A stretch of 64,000 nt of DNA from Panagrolaimus kolymaensis. Its lineage: Eukaryota; Nematoda; Chromadorea; Rhabditida; Panagrolaimidae. Below are positions 1 to 9,383 of the stretch, piece after piece. Under the pieces are notes generated by a model, which saw only the letters and a list, made by a program, of their open reading frames with translations, had not been told where the DNA came from and ran no database searches. Within the stretch, counting starts at the first letter, position 1. The number at the start of each line of letters is the position of its first letter. The stretch lies in the NCBI GenBank assembly GCA_028622995.1, contig JAJQJQ010000036.1:310001-374000 (forward strand), written 5' to 3'. A program made the translations under genes and the position numbers.

Positions 1-261
1 TTTTCACAAAAGATGAAAGAAGCCAATCAAATTTTATCTCCCGAAGACATAGTTTTGAAATATACCGAATATGTTTATAAATATGGGAGTTTACCTGAAT
101 TAAATTTAGCTTCAACAGATATGAGTTTTATGGAATTTTATATGATTGATATTTTACTTATTGCTTTAGCAATTTTGGCTGTCGTGTTGATTATTGCTTT
201 TATTATTCTTAAATTTATTATTAAAAAATGCTTTTTTGTTACTAAAAAGAAAACAGAATAA
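1..261 (+). CDS. UDP-glycosyltransferase (UGT), C-terminal exon, partial
   Basis: The frame is open from base 1 to the TAA at 259-261 (86 residues), so the gene starts upstream of the window. Family knowledge: UGTs conjugate sugars from UDP donors to lipophilic compounds in the ER lumen and are anchored by one C-terminal helix. Seen here: a lumenal stretch with SPEDIVLKYTEYVYKYGSLP, typical of the region just before the UGT anchor, then MSFMEFYMIDIL leading into a hydrophobic helix at about residues 49-73. A short basic tail follows and ends KKTE, which fits the KKXX ER-retrieval signal. The sugar-donor signature lies outside the window, so substrate and donor cannot be judged. The next gene downstream starts 2.2 kb away in the same orientation. 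Confidence 0.8.
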   Translation, partial: FSQKMKEANQILSPEDIVLKYTEYVYKYGSLPELNLASTDMSFMEFYMIDILLIALAILAVVLIIAFIILKFIIKKCFFVTKKKTE

Positions 262-372
262 TAAAATTAAATTTTAAACAAAATGCAAAGTTTCACAATC
301 AAAAAAAGTTATTTTCTCAAACAATCCACCCACATATTTTTGCAAAAAAAAAAACAGTGTTTCTGCAAAAAA

Positions 373-378
373 AATAAA
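373..378 (+). other. candidate poly(A) signal of the UGT gene
   Basis: An AATAAA hexamer lies about 112 nt after the UGT stop codon. A second copy overlaps the stop at 260-265. In DNA this AT-rich the hexamer is expected often by chance, so the assignment is weak. Confidence 0.2.
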
Positions 379-2450
379 ATAATGATTTATTTAACTTTGA
401 TTGAATTAAATTTTTCTTTTAAAATCTTTCCCTTGGGTTTTTAAACATTAGACATTTTACTTATTTTTAAAGCTCCTCAAAAAAGAAAAGAGAAAACTTA
501 AATTTACTTTTATTTTATTTTAAAAAATTCACGTTTTTTGTTTCTCTCCTCAAAAAGCGAAAAACATTGCATTTGTTTTTCTTTATTTTTCTTTATTTTT
601 CAATGACAAAGTTTTTTTAAGCTTATCCTCGGGCTAAAAACAATTTTTCTAAACCTTTAAAATAATTTCCAAGAAAATAAATTTGTGTCGTCTTTCTTTT
701 CAAATAAAATAAAAAAAGGCCTAAATAAAATCAGGTGTTGTAATTTTTAAAATAAATTTAAGTTTTTACATATAAAAAAAGAACGACGAACGGGCATTAT
801 TATTGTAGGGTAGCTTTGCTTGAATGGGATTTATAACTTCTTTTTTTGGCATTCAAAAAATATTGTTTAAGGATTTTAAGAAAATTATATAATTTTATTT
901 AATTTGCTTTAATTATTTTTTAGTGGAATTACAATTAAAGATTTTATAATAAAAATAAATTGTATAACATTTTTTTTCTTGTTTGATGTAACAAAAAATT
1001 TGGTAAAAGTCGCGAACTAAAAATTGACCAATTTTTTAAATATGAAACAATTCTAACGTTGTTTCTACAATTAAATATCCAAGAATGTTGTTTTTGTTTT
1101 AATTTTTTTTAAGCCAGCAGGATGCTTTTCCTTTTTTTGGAGTTTGGCCAAAATTTTATAATCAAATTTTACTGTTATGGTAATAATATACACAAGAAAA
1201 CCTAATCAGTTCAAATTTTTTTCTAAAATCCAATTTTCCTTTTTTTTCAACAACCAAAGCTCTTCCTGAAAACGTTTTCAATCAACCATATTTTTTTTGG
1301 GTTTCTTTCTCCCTCAAAATATTTGGGTGAAAAACAAAATTGCAACCAAAAAATTATGTTTTTAGTTTTAAATAAAAAAACACATGTTCAAAGCTTTTTA
1401 TTTTCACACTTTTTTTTAAATCTTTTCCCTTTTTTAATCGTTTTCTATTGAAATATTTCTCTCTCTATATATTTTTTAAATAACTTCAAGAAAAAATATT
1501 TCTGAATTGCACCAACGAGGGAAAAAAAAGAAAAACTGTGCAACCACAACTAAAAAACACAAAGCTTGAAAATCACAACAACCCTCAGGCTTTATTTTTT
1601 CCCGGCAATGAAGAAAAAAAAAACTCCGCCCTATTTTTCCTTTTTTCTGTGACACCTTTTGAGACATTTTTTTTTCTCATTCAACTTCGGCGCCGCTTAA
1701 ACAACAATTGTCGTCCCTTCTTTTCTTCTTTTTTTTCATGTTTTTTCTTTGGAAAACAAAAACTTAAACGATGACACAAAAAAAAAATAAAGACACGAAG
1801 ATGCCTTCAATATTGCCTCGAAGAAAGTTGTCGAGATGATATAAAAATTTTTTTTTTCGATGTTTAAATTTCGTTTCTTCTCTCTCATTTTTTTTAACTC
1901 ATTCCTTCAGAAGTCGAGTTGCAAAGAAGGCAAGCAACTCCGAAGATGACCAATTTAAAATAAAAAAAAGTTTGTTGTAGTAGAGGCCTTTTAAAACAAA
2001 ACAACAAAAAAAAATAACGAAGACAAAATCCAACAAATTTAAAAGCACTTAACTTTTTTTTCAATCCGTTTTATTTTTTTCTTTTTTGTCGTATTTTCTT
2101 TTCGTGTTTTTTTTTCATAGGGTAAAAGAAAATTTTTTTTCTGGACTTTTCTTTGGGTGATACAACGAAAAAATTATTTACTTGATTATGGAGATTAAGG
2201 TTTAATGAATATTTTTTTATCCTTATATCCGGAAATTAAGATTAGCTTAATTTTTTTAAGAAAAAAAAATCTGGCTTAATTATTGATATCCGTCTTAAAA
2301 AGAATTTTCCACTCCAAAACTTGTGATTTTTGATATACGCGTGCGTACAAAATATTCAAATCTCTTTTATTCATAGAACCGTGTTACCGCGAAAATGACT
2401 TCCTACGAAACAATTTATTAATTTCCTCAAAAATTTTCATTAATTAATTT

Positions 2451-2462
2451 TTTTTATTTTAG
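2451..2462 (+). other. candidate 3' splice acceptor upstream of the channel start codon
   Basis: A T-rich tract ending TTTTATTTTAG lies 48 nt before the ATG at 2511. It matches nematode 3' splice acceptors. It could receive a spliced leader (trans-splicing) or join an upstream 5' UTR exon; the sequence alone does not decide. It would place the 5' end of the coding exon at 2463. Confidence 0.4.
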
Positions 2463-2476
2463 CTTATAGAGAAGAT

Positions 2477-2500
2477 ATGAAAATTAGAGCTTTCCAATAA
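2477..2500 (+). CDS. short upstream ORF in the channel 5' leader
   Basis: ATG at 2477 opens a 7-codon frame (MKIRAFQ) closed by TAA at 2498-2500, 10 nt before the channel start codon and in another frame. If the mRNA begins at the acceptor ending at 2462, ribosomes would meet this ATG first, which could lower translation of the channel. Such a short frame can arise by chance. Confidence 0.25.
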   Translation: MKIRAFQ

Positions 2501-2510
2501 AAAAAATATA

Positions 2511-2652
2511 ATGAAACCCAAATTTATTATATTATTATTATTTTTAATTAAAATTTTTTTCATCAATTATGCCTCAGGAAATAATGAATTATCACATATT
2601 CTTAGAAGGGTTACAACATATGATAAAGAAGAAATTCCTACTCATGATTTAA
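2511..2652 (+). CDS. channel exon 1: signal peptide and mature N-terminus
   Basis: Residues 1-47 plus the first base of codon 48. A basic start (MKPK) precedes a hydrophobic core and a small-residue ASG cleavage region near residue 23. The mature start carries YDKEEIPTHDL, close to the N-terminal motif of this receptor family. The donor at 2653 reads GTAAGT. This ATG is chosen because it gives an intact signal peptide. Confidence 0.8.
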
Positions 2653-5600
2653 GTAAGTATTTTTCTTTATTTAAATATTATTTATTTTATAAAAATATTT
2701 TTTTGGAAATGAAACTTTTTGTTTGTTTTTTTTTCTTGCGATAAAAAGCATCCGTTTTTTGCTTTGTTTTTCTTGGTAACTTTAAAAAAGAGTTTCAAAT
2801 ACAAGCAAGCATGAAGGGAAACTACCAAGGAAGTCCGCCTCACTTCAACTAACTGTTCCAAAAAAATTTCTTGGGTTTTAAAAAATAAGAAGATTGGGTA
2901 ATAAAATGCGAAATTATATTTCTGTTGAATTTTAATGGCTTAAAATTTATAAAACATTGAAAACAAAAGGAGAAATAAAAGTTTCTATTTTTTTCTAAAC
3001 GCTTAATTTATTGGCTAAATTTAAATTTTGATTTCTTATGTAAAAAAAAATTTGTATTTCTTTATAAATTTTATAAAATTATTTAACAACAAAATCTTCA
3101 AAGATTTTAAAATTTAATTACTTTTTAAAGCTTTTTATTTTGAGACTTATGGTAATAAACCTTCAAATCATATGTTTTGTAGTTGATTTTCCTCCAACGC
3201 ATTTTTTTATTGTCATTTTTTATTTTTTTGAAAACCACTGTTACAACTCCTCCATTTTTTTAAACTTTTAAATGACATTTCTTTTGATTTGTGGAAAATT
3301 TTTCGAATCATTTTTCATTTACTCTATTTGTTTTTTTTGACAATTTTTTATATCAAAAAGAAAAAACATTATTATTCGTATTTAAATTCAAAACATTTAT
3401 CTCCATATTCATTTTTTTATTTATTGCATTTCTTGATTTTTATCTATTTGCCTACAAAAAAAAACATCTACTACCCCCATTTTTTCTTCTTCATTGCTCC
3501 ATGAAAGAAAAAAAACATCATATTTTTTTGATAAATGAGTCTTTCGCTGTTGTCTCGTGTCTTCTTGGATTGTCATGGACCATTTTCGAAGCAGTAGAGT
3601 AGCAAAAAAAAATTGTCACACAAAAATGTCTCCACCACCAAATAAAGGAAAACAAAAACTTTTTTTCGACCAACAAAAAATAAAACAAAACAAAAAATAT
3701 TGCCGTTCTCTTTTTTTAGTTTTTTATTTTTTATATTCAAACTTGAAGGGAAGCAAAACAAAAAGTCCCATAAGAGCAGCACTTTTTAGCCTCCTCTAGC
3801 TTTTTTGTGTAAAACTTTTTTCCCTCCCACAAACATGACCAACAAAAAAAATAAAATAAAATAACTACTTACAATCTTTTTTTTATTTTTTGCGTTGAAA
3901 AATGTTTAAAAAAACTTAAATACGGAACAACAATAATAAAAAAATAGTTGAATGGTTGGAGGCGATTCAATTCGATGCACCACTTAAAAACTCATTAACA
4001 GTTTATCTTTTTTTTTTGGGAATAAAAGTGGCATTTAATTAACTAAAGTATGTGTCTTCTTTTTAAAAAGAAGAAAAAAAGTTTTGTGTTTTTTTGGCAT
4101 GGAGAATAAAAAATAAAATAAAAATATGATGTGTGATAAGTGAATGGAATACAATTGAAAAATTGTAATTAATTAATTAATTAAATGGATGGCTTAAATT
4201 AGATTAAGAAGAAAAAAAATGGGCCAAAATATTTTTTGTGAAGGATTCTTTTAGTTTAAATCCAATTATTTTCTTGTTAAGACTTTGCGTAAGAGAATTC
4301 AACTTCCGGACTTTTACATTCGAAAAAAATTGTATCTTTCGCAAAAAATATTTTGATTCCTACTTTCAAAGTAAATTGAGACTTTCAAAAAGCATTTGCC
4401 ACCGGAAATTTTGACACAAAAAACAAGCAAACATAAAATAGGGCTAAAAAAGGTAATCAAAGAAATAATAAAAAATGAGATAATTTGTGACAACAACCGA
4501 AAAAAGAAAACAATAAAACGTTATAATTTAAATTCTCAGAAGAAAATGCTTAAGATGTTTAAAAAAATAATAAAATAATTTTAATGATTTTTTACCCTTT
4601 ATTTTTCAGATCATCCCACTGTTGTTAAAATATCTATGTATATCGAAGGAATGACTTCATTTCGGTATGCTTTCCTCTGAATTTATAACCTCTAAAAATG
4701 TAAATATTTTTAGTGCTCAAAGTAATGATTTTGATGTGGATTTATATTTTCAACAAGAATGGATGGATACTAGATTAGCTCATAATGGAACTAAAAGAAT
4801 TTTAATTAAAAATAAAGATAATTTTGATAAAATTTGGCATCCTGATATTTATTTTGCTAATGCTCGAACTGCAAGCTTTCATGAAGTTACAATGCCGAAT
4901 TTTCTTGGTAAGCTTAAACCACTTTTTTAAAACCTTAGGGCTTTATAATTTCATAAAAAAAACTATGCAATGTTTTTGATCTTTTTTCCCTATTGGAAGA
5001 TAGTAATCAAATTGAATGCATTATTGGTTAAATTCTATTACTATCATTTTTTATATTTTCTAAATCCCAAAATGATCCAATTCAAAAAAACCAATTATTA
5101 AAATTCTTAATGATTTTTTCAATTTTTTTCCAGCTTGGCTATATCCAAATGGTACTTTATTTTATGATTGTCGGTAAGCTTCGATTTTTTTCAACATTTT
5201 TTAAGCTTTAGTCGTTCCTAGTTAATGACTGCTTCTGCTATCCAATAAATTTTCTCAAAGCAAAAATATAAAAACATAATAATTAGTTTTTTTTCAATTT
5301 TATTCTATGATCGAATGAGTTAAATTTTCGTTTTTTCAACATTTTTTTTAATATTTTTGTTTTAAACATCTTTTTTTTTTTTTGCTGCTTCAAAACGACC
5401 GCAAAAAAAGTCAAAATCATTGCTCTTTTTAAGTTTTTGGTCTTTATTTTTGCAAAGAAAAAAAAGGAAGGACAAGGAAAAAAGCCATTATTTTTAAAAA
5501 CTTTAATGCATCTTATTTTTTTTTCGGCAGCAGGGATAAAAAATGTCAAAAACCAATGACGACTTCTTCGACGACGACATGACCATCAAATAATATTTCA

Positions 5601-8600
5601 TGGGGTGATAATTGAAGGAGTAAAAATATATGCAAAAATAAAAATAAAATCATAAGACCAAACAAAATCCAATGATTCTTATTTTTAATTTTTTTTTATT
5701 CGAGAAAAATAAATATGAAAATAGTAATCAAAATCAGGCAATACCACGAGTCGAAAAAAAAATAAAAAACGGCAATAGAATTTTTCGCTTTTGCTTGTTT
5801 TCGTGCTAAAACTTTTTTCTTTGGCTGATTGAAAAAGGTCGAAATTCAGCTATTTTTTTATGTTTAATATCTTTAAAAATCAGATTTTATTTACTTTTTT
5901 TATGAACGTCCATGGAAATATAGATTAGATCACGATAAACATTTTGGGAAAAGCAGAAAATTGATTCAACCGACTCCAACTCTCAAAAAGTGTACCGCAA
6001 TTTTTAATTTTGAAAAGCTTAAAACCTTATCTTGTGGTGCATTTATTGAGAGATGGAGTCGGTTGAATCAATTTTCTGCTTTTCCCAAAGTGTTTATCGT
6101 GATCTAATTTATATTTCCATGGACGTTCATAAAAAAAGTAAATAAAATCTGATTTTTAAAGATATTAAACATAAAAAAATAGCTGAATTTCGACCTTTTT
6201 CAATCAGCCAAAGAAAAAAGTTTTAGCACGAAAACAAGCAAAAGCGAAAAATTCTATTGCCGTTTTTTATTTTTTTTACGACTCGTGAATACTTTTTTAT
6301 TTTTATTTACTATCAACTTTTGGCATATAAAATTTTTTTCTTCATCTAACTACACAATTTTTTTTCGAAATTTGGCACAATTGCAAAAAAAAAATGAAGG
6401 AAAAAATGGATAAATTAGTTAATGAATTGCAAATTATAAATTAAGTATTTGCATTTTTTTTCTTTGAGTCCTTCCAATTCTTGGCTAAATAAATATTCTG
6501 AAAGAATAACATTAAAGAAAAAGAAAAAAATAAAACAAAATAAACTTAATTAATTTATTTATTTCATTTTTAAAGGATTTCATTAACTGTCATTTGCACT
6601 CTTAATCTTGCAAGATATCCATTGGATTCACAAAGTTGTTCATTAAGAATTTTATCATGTAAGTTTTTCTTTTTATTTATTTATTGAACCTAGGGACATT
6701 TTTTAACAAAGAAAAAAGAAGAAAAAAATTATAAAAAAGGCACGCTAAAAACACTTTTCAAACTTTTGCTTCAAGAATCGTAGAAACTTTTCAATTTGTG
6801 AAACAAATTAAATAAAAGATATCAAAAAAATTTTGTTGTGGAAGTTTTTGAAAATATTTTAATGTTAAGACACAAACCTTCTTAGAACTCCACAAACTTT
6901 GATTATTTCCCAATTTTTTTTAATAAAAACAAAAAAAAATTTTGTGTCATTTTTTTTGTTTTTTTTTGACAAAATCTCAAAGGATTTAAGCAACAAAAAA
7001 AAACATGATGGGTGAGATAGGCGGAAGCCATTTACTGACTTCCTTATTTTCTAACTTACTCTTTCTTTTCTTTCTTTTTTTAAAAACTTTTGTTGTTATA
7101 TTGATTGAATACTTTGTTTATTTTTTATTTAAGATGCATACGACGTTGACCAACTTCTTTTACAATGGAAAAGTGACAGTGCTATTGATGTAAATAGTGA
7201 AATACGAATGCCTGATATGGTTTTAAGAAAATTAGAACCTCATGCAAGAAATGATACTTATGCAACAGGTATGTACATATATAAAATAGTCAAAAGTCTA
7301 AAATTCGAAACCATTCTTGAAAGAAAAAAATGAAAGTAAATCAGTTTTGGCAATAAATCGCATATTTTGATTACTGCTGCTTTTTGAATAATAATAACTC
7401 AATTTCCACAATATTTTGAAACATATTATTACTATCTTTCTTTTTTTTGTGTTGCAACAAAAAAGTTTTAAAAAAATATGTGCAAATTTTTCAGGAGTAT
7501 GGTCATGTGTAATGGTAACATTTAAAGTTGATCGAGAACTTATGCATCATATTATTCAAACTTATATTCCATCAGGATTGATTGTAACTATAAGCTTTTT
7601 TTCATTTTGGTAATTATTTTAACAACAAAAAAACTCAGATTTTGTTAATCTAAAATTTTTTTTTTTTAAGGCTTGATGTGGATTCTGTTCCTGGAAGGGT
7701 TTCACTTTCAATTACAACTATTCTTACAGGTTTGTCCAAGAAAAAAATCATGCAGCTGTATTTTTAAATATAAAAAAAATAAAAGAATCCGAAATTTAAT
7801 TACACTTTTTTTTTGAATTTTATGGAAAAATATTTTTCAGAAAAAAAAGTTCCAAATTTGTTATTTGTATTTGCAAAAAAATTTATTTGCACGATAGAAA
7901 AATTAATTTTCGTGTAAATGATTGTTTTTTGCATTTTTAGTTCTATTTTTTTAATGCTTTTTTTGCATTTCTTATCATATTTTTTTGTTATAGTTGCCAC
8001 CCAAAATTCTGCAGCTAAAATGGCTTTACCACAAGCATCAGATTTAAAGGCCATTGATGTATGGATGGGTGTATGCTTGACATTTGTCTTTTCAACTATG
8101 ATTGAATTTACGTGAGTTTTTTTATTTATTCACGTTCTTTTTTTTGAGTGAAAGGAAAACAACGTTGTTTTCTTTTTCAAAAATTTTTTCTTAAACATAA
8201 TTTCTTTTCTTTTTTTTGCAGAATAGTAAATTTTTGCGTTCGTCGCAAACCCAGGGAACGTACACGACGATGCAATCCAACCATGGGTCTTGGAGAACAG
8301 GTTCAACGCCTTATTTATGCTAACCAAGTTTGTGTTTGTTCCTTACTAACAAAAATTAGATTATTATTTTATTTTATTTTTTTAATTAAATAACACTAAA
8401 ATAACAATAATAGTATTTTTATGTTGTATTCTTTAGTTTTTTAAATTTCTTTTAGAAAATTATGAAGTTGGAAGTTTTGGAAAATCAAAAGCTTAAAAAA
8501 ATTTATAATTTTATTTTCGCTTTTTTTATTAACTTTTTTTTTGTGCTTTCTACGAAGCTTCCTTAAAAAAGAAAAGCATCATCCAAAAAAAATTCCAACA

Positions 8601-9383
8601 AACATTTTCTTAACATTTTTTTTCATAAACTCCTTCCCTTTCTTTTGCTTTCCTTTTTATTTTTAAACACTAACCCATTTTTTTAACAATTATTTATTTC
8701 ATCCACAAATCTTCCTTGATGTCGTCATAACATCATAAAATAATCATTGTTGTTGGTATGTCTCGACGACGGCAGCCAACAACTTCCAAGAATTTATATT
8801 CATTCATTCATTCATTCTTTTGTTATAAATATTTTTATTTCTTTTCTTTTCAAAAACATTTTTAAAACAACTTTTTTATTTTATTTTTTTGTTGCAGAAA
8901 CTCACATCTTATGAATCACCTATTCATCAACAAAATGCAACATGTCGAACAGTATTTTTTGAAGATCCACCATTTATAAATAATAAAAACTTAGAAGAAA
9001 ATGATGAAAATAAAAATAATCCATCCTCGATTGAATCAAATGGTGGAGGATTATTTCGTCGAATGGGAAATGGAATAATTCATAATCCCATTGAATCCAC
9101 TCCTTCGTTGCTAAATGGTTGCGAAGAATGGAAGCGAGGACAAAGGATGTCAAGAACCAAGAAAAAGGCTGAAGAAAGGTAAATTTAAATAAAGACATGG
9201 GATCAAAAAAAATAACATAACAATTAAACTTCTTTTTTTTTCTTTAGAATCCTTCGAGCAGAAGAAAATCGAAAAATGGCACAAAATATTGATCGAAAAA
9301 GTCGCTTATATTTTCCATTAGCATTTTTAATTTTTAATGTAATTTATTGGTGGTATTATAGTCGGCGACCAATTGAAAAATAA
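2511..9383 (+). CDS. Cys-loop ligand-gated anion channel subunit, nematode ACC/LGC-46-like (12 exons)
   Basis: Joined coding segments: 2511-2652, 4610-4664, 4714-4907, 5134-5173, 6576-6658, 7134-7268, 7495-7609, 7671-7729, 7994-8111, 8222-8327, 8898-9178, 9248-9383. They total 1464 nt, 487 residues. All introns are GT..AG and the frame is kept throughout. Protein layout: signal peptide about 1-23; ligand-binding domain with WHPDIYFANA (107-116); Cys-loop C151-C165 with 13 residues between; M1 about 236-255; M2 from R264; M3 about 295-318; basic cytoplasmic loop; M4 about 464-480. The -2' to 0' residues are Pro-Gly-Arg (262-264), and Leu273 is at the 9' gate. Family knowledge: a proline followed by arginine here marks anion channels of pentameric receptors in neuron or muscle membranes. 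The SYAYD motif (171-175) and general pattern recall nematode acetylcholine-gated chloride channels, but the ligand is inference. N90, N136 and N211 lie in N-glycosylation sequons. Confidence 0.88.
2653..4609 (+). other. channel intron 1 (1957 nt)
   Basis: The first and longest intron, almost all A/T runs. Open frames of 60-103 codons around 3289-3799 and 4314-4578 have low-complexity translations and no family resemblance. A long first intron is a common place for enhancers in nematode neuronal genes, but I see no specific site. Confidence 0.75.
4166..4184. repeat. TAAT microsatellite in intron 1
   Basis: About five units of TAAT in a row. Short and probably unremarkable in this base composition. 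Confidence 0.6.
4610..4664 (+). CDS. channel exon 2: first strand of the binding domain
   Basis: Residues 48-66, including VKISMYIEGMTSFR, the first beta strand of the ligand-binding domain. The acceptor is TTTTTCAG and the donor at 4665 is GTATGC. The following intron is only 49 nt, and retaining it would meet an in-frame TGA at 4678-4680. Confidence 0.82.
4714..4907 (+). CDS. channel exon 3: loops D and A of the binding site
   Basis: Residues 66-131. FDVDLYFQQEWMDTRLAH is the conserved loop D strand, and WHPDIYFANARTASFHEVT covers loop A. The acceptor is ATTTTTAG and the donor at 4908 is GTAAGC. Family matching is strongest in this exon. Confidence 0.9.
5134..5173 (+). CDS. channel exon 4: loop E micro-exon
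   Basis: Forty bases encoding residues 131-144, AWLYPNGTLFYDC plus part of Arg144. The acceptor is TTTCCAG and the donor is GTAAGC. It is too short to be found by open-frame search and is supported by frame continuity and family fit on both sides. Confidence 0.88.
5740..5744. repeat. target site duplication, left (AATAC)
   Basis: AATAC directly before the CACGAGTCG end of the hairpin element; identical to 6288-6292. Confidence 0.75.
5745..6287. mobile_element. hairpin MITE-like element with long inverted arms
   Basis: Two arms of about 256 nt (5745-6000 and 6032-6287) are reverse complements of each other with few mismatches in the outer 241 nt and more towards the centre; a 31-nt loop separates them. 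The ends read CACGAGTCG and CGACTCGTG. Each side is flanked by AATAC (5740-5744 and 6288-6292), a perfect 5-bp target duplication that fixes the element boundaries. There is no transposase frame, so it is non-autonomous. A 5-bp duplication with 5'-CAC ends recalls Transib elements, but this class assignment is inference. High arm identity suggests recent insertion or strong fold-back constraint. Confidence 0.85.
6288..6292. repeat. target site duplication, right (AATAC)
   Basis: AATAC directly after the CGACTCGTG end of the hairpin element; identical to 5740-5744. Confidence 0.75.
6576..6658 (+). CDS. channel exon 5: Cys-loop
   Basis: Residues 144-172. It holds the 13-residue Cys-loop between C151 and C165 with the RYPLDSQ core. 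The acceptor is an unusual TTTTAAAG rather than CAG or TAG, but it is the only one that gives RISLTVIC in frame. The donor is GTAAGT. Confidence 0.9.
6659..7133 (+). other. channel intron 5 (475 nt)
   Basis: AT-rich intron with poly-A and poly-T runs. A 62-codon frame starting at 7005 reads through into exon 6 in the wrong frame and is not coding. Nothing else is seen. Confidence 0.75.
7134..7268 (+). CDS. channel exon 6: loop B to loop C
   Basis: Residues 172-217, from YAYDVDQL (loop B) through to the RNDTYATG segment of loop C. The acceptor is TTTAAG and the donor is GTATGT. There is no cysteine in this exon, so the loop-C cysteine pair seen in glycine and glutamate chloride channels cannot form in the usual way. 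Confidence 0.88.
7495..7609 (+). CDS. channel exon 7: end of loop C and M1
   Basis: Residues 217-255. C221 follows the loop C turn, and the M1 helix includes QTYIPSGLIVTISFFSFW. The acceptor is TTTTTCAG and the donor is GTAATT. The next intron is only 61 nt. Confidence 0.9.
7671..7729 (+). CDS. channel exon 8: selectivity filter and M2
   Basis: Residues 255-275. DSVPGRVSLSITTILT places Pro-Gly-Arg at -2' to 0', Ser at 2', Thr at 6' and Leu at 9'. Most anion channels of the family have Ala at -1' and Gly at 4'; here these are Gly and Ser. The donor is GTTTGT. Confidence 0.9.
7994..8111 (+). CDS. channel exon 9: M2-M3 linker and M3
   Basis: Residues 275-314. ATQNSAAKMALPQASDLKAI is the extracellular end of M2 and the linker, followed by M3 (DVWMGVCLTFVFSTMIEF). 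The acceptor is GTTATAG and the donor is GTGAGT. Confidence 0.9.
8222..8327 (+). CDS. channel exon 10: start of the cytoplasmic loop
   Basis: Residues 314-349. It ends M3 (TIVNFC) and continues into an arginine-rich stretch, RRKPRERTRR, as expected just inside the membrane of an anion channel. The acceptor is TTTGCAG and the donor is GTTTGT. It joins exon 11 in phase 0. Confidence 0.8.
8328..8897 (+). other. channel intron 10 (570 nt)
   Basis: AT-rich intron between the start of the cytoplasmic loop and the variable-loop exon. It contains an ATTC microsatellite at 8798-8817 and otherwise no recognisable feature. The donor, GTTTGT, is weak. Confidence 0.7.
8798..8817. repeat. ATTC microsatellite, 5 units
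   Basis: Five perfect ATTC units in intron 10, 80 nt before exon 11. A possible polymorphic marker. Confidence 0.7.
8898..9178 (+). CDS. channel exon 11: variable cytoplasmic loop
   Basis: Residues 350-442. The sequence is low complexity, rich in Asn, Glu and Ser, then strongly basic (KRGQRMSRTKKKAEE), the likely start of the amphipathic helix before M4. This loop is the least conserved part of the family. The acceptor is GTTGCAG and the donor is GTAAAT. Confidence 0.82.
9248..9383 (+). CDS. channel exon 12: M4 and stop
   Basis: Residues 443-487. IDRKSRLYFPLAFLIFNVIY is the typical entry into M4, which ends at WWYY; a short tail RRPIEK precedes TAA at 9381-9383. The acceptor is CTTTAG. Confidence 0.9.

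Larger units (their letters stand above)
262..2462. other. AT-rich intergenic spacer; UGT 3' end and channel-gene upstream region
   Basis: This 2.2 kb stretch lies between the UGT stop codon and the first coding exon of the channel gene. It is dominated by poly-A and poly-T runs. I see no convincing coding exon, tRNA or repeat family in it. Short open frames near 1476-1774 on both strands are rich in Phe and Lys and come from homopolymer runs. The region should hold the UGT 3' UTR and the channel promoter, but I cannot identify a core promoter element. Confidence 0.6.
5174..6575 (+). other. channel intron 4 (1402 nt) with an inserted hairpin element
   Basis: The intron is 1402 nt, of which 543 nt plus one 5-nt duplication are the inverted-repeat element at 5745-6287. 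The rest is AT-rich without recognised features. Without the insertion it would be about 854 nt. Confidence 0.8.

Noticed and set aside
1476..1774. Open frames on both strands in the intergenic spacer
   Set aside because: Translations are runs of Phe, Lys and Asn from homopolymers, with no motif and no splice context.
3289..3799. Several 69-103 codon frames in channel intron 1
   Set aside because: Low-complexity Phe/Tyr/Lys-rich translations in overlapping frames on both strands. The intron is otherwise well bounded by GT..AG sites that give a conserved protein.
4667..4930. Separate small gene starting with ATG at 4667
   Set aside because: The ATG lies inside the 49-nt intron 2. The conserved part of the frame is exon 3 of the channel, and its end reads into intron 3.
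5283..5549. Minus-strand 88-codon frame in intron 4
   Set aside because: Poly-T/poly-A derived Lys/Phe-rich sequence with no family resemblance.
7918..8115. Stand-alone membrane protein frame
   Set aside because: It is intron 8 sequence reading in frame into exon 9 (M3 of the channel); the real exon starts at 7994 after an AG acceptor.
8974..9198. Minus-strand 74-codon frame opposite exon 11
   Set aside because: Antisense shadow of the channel exon; the + strand reading is supported by frame continuity and splice sites.
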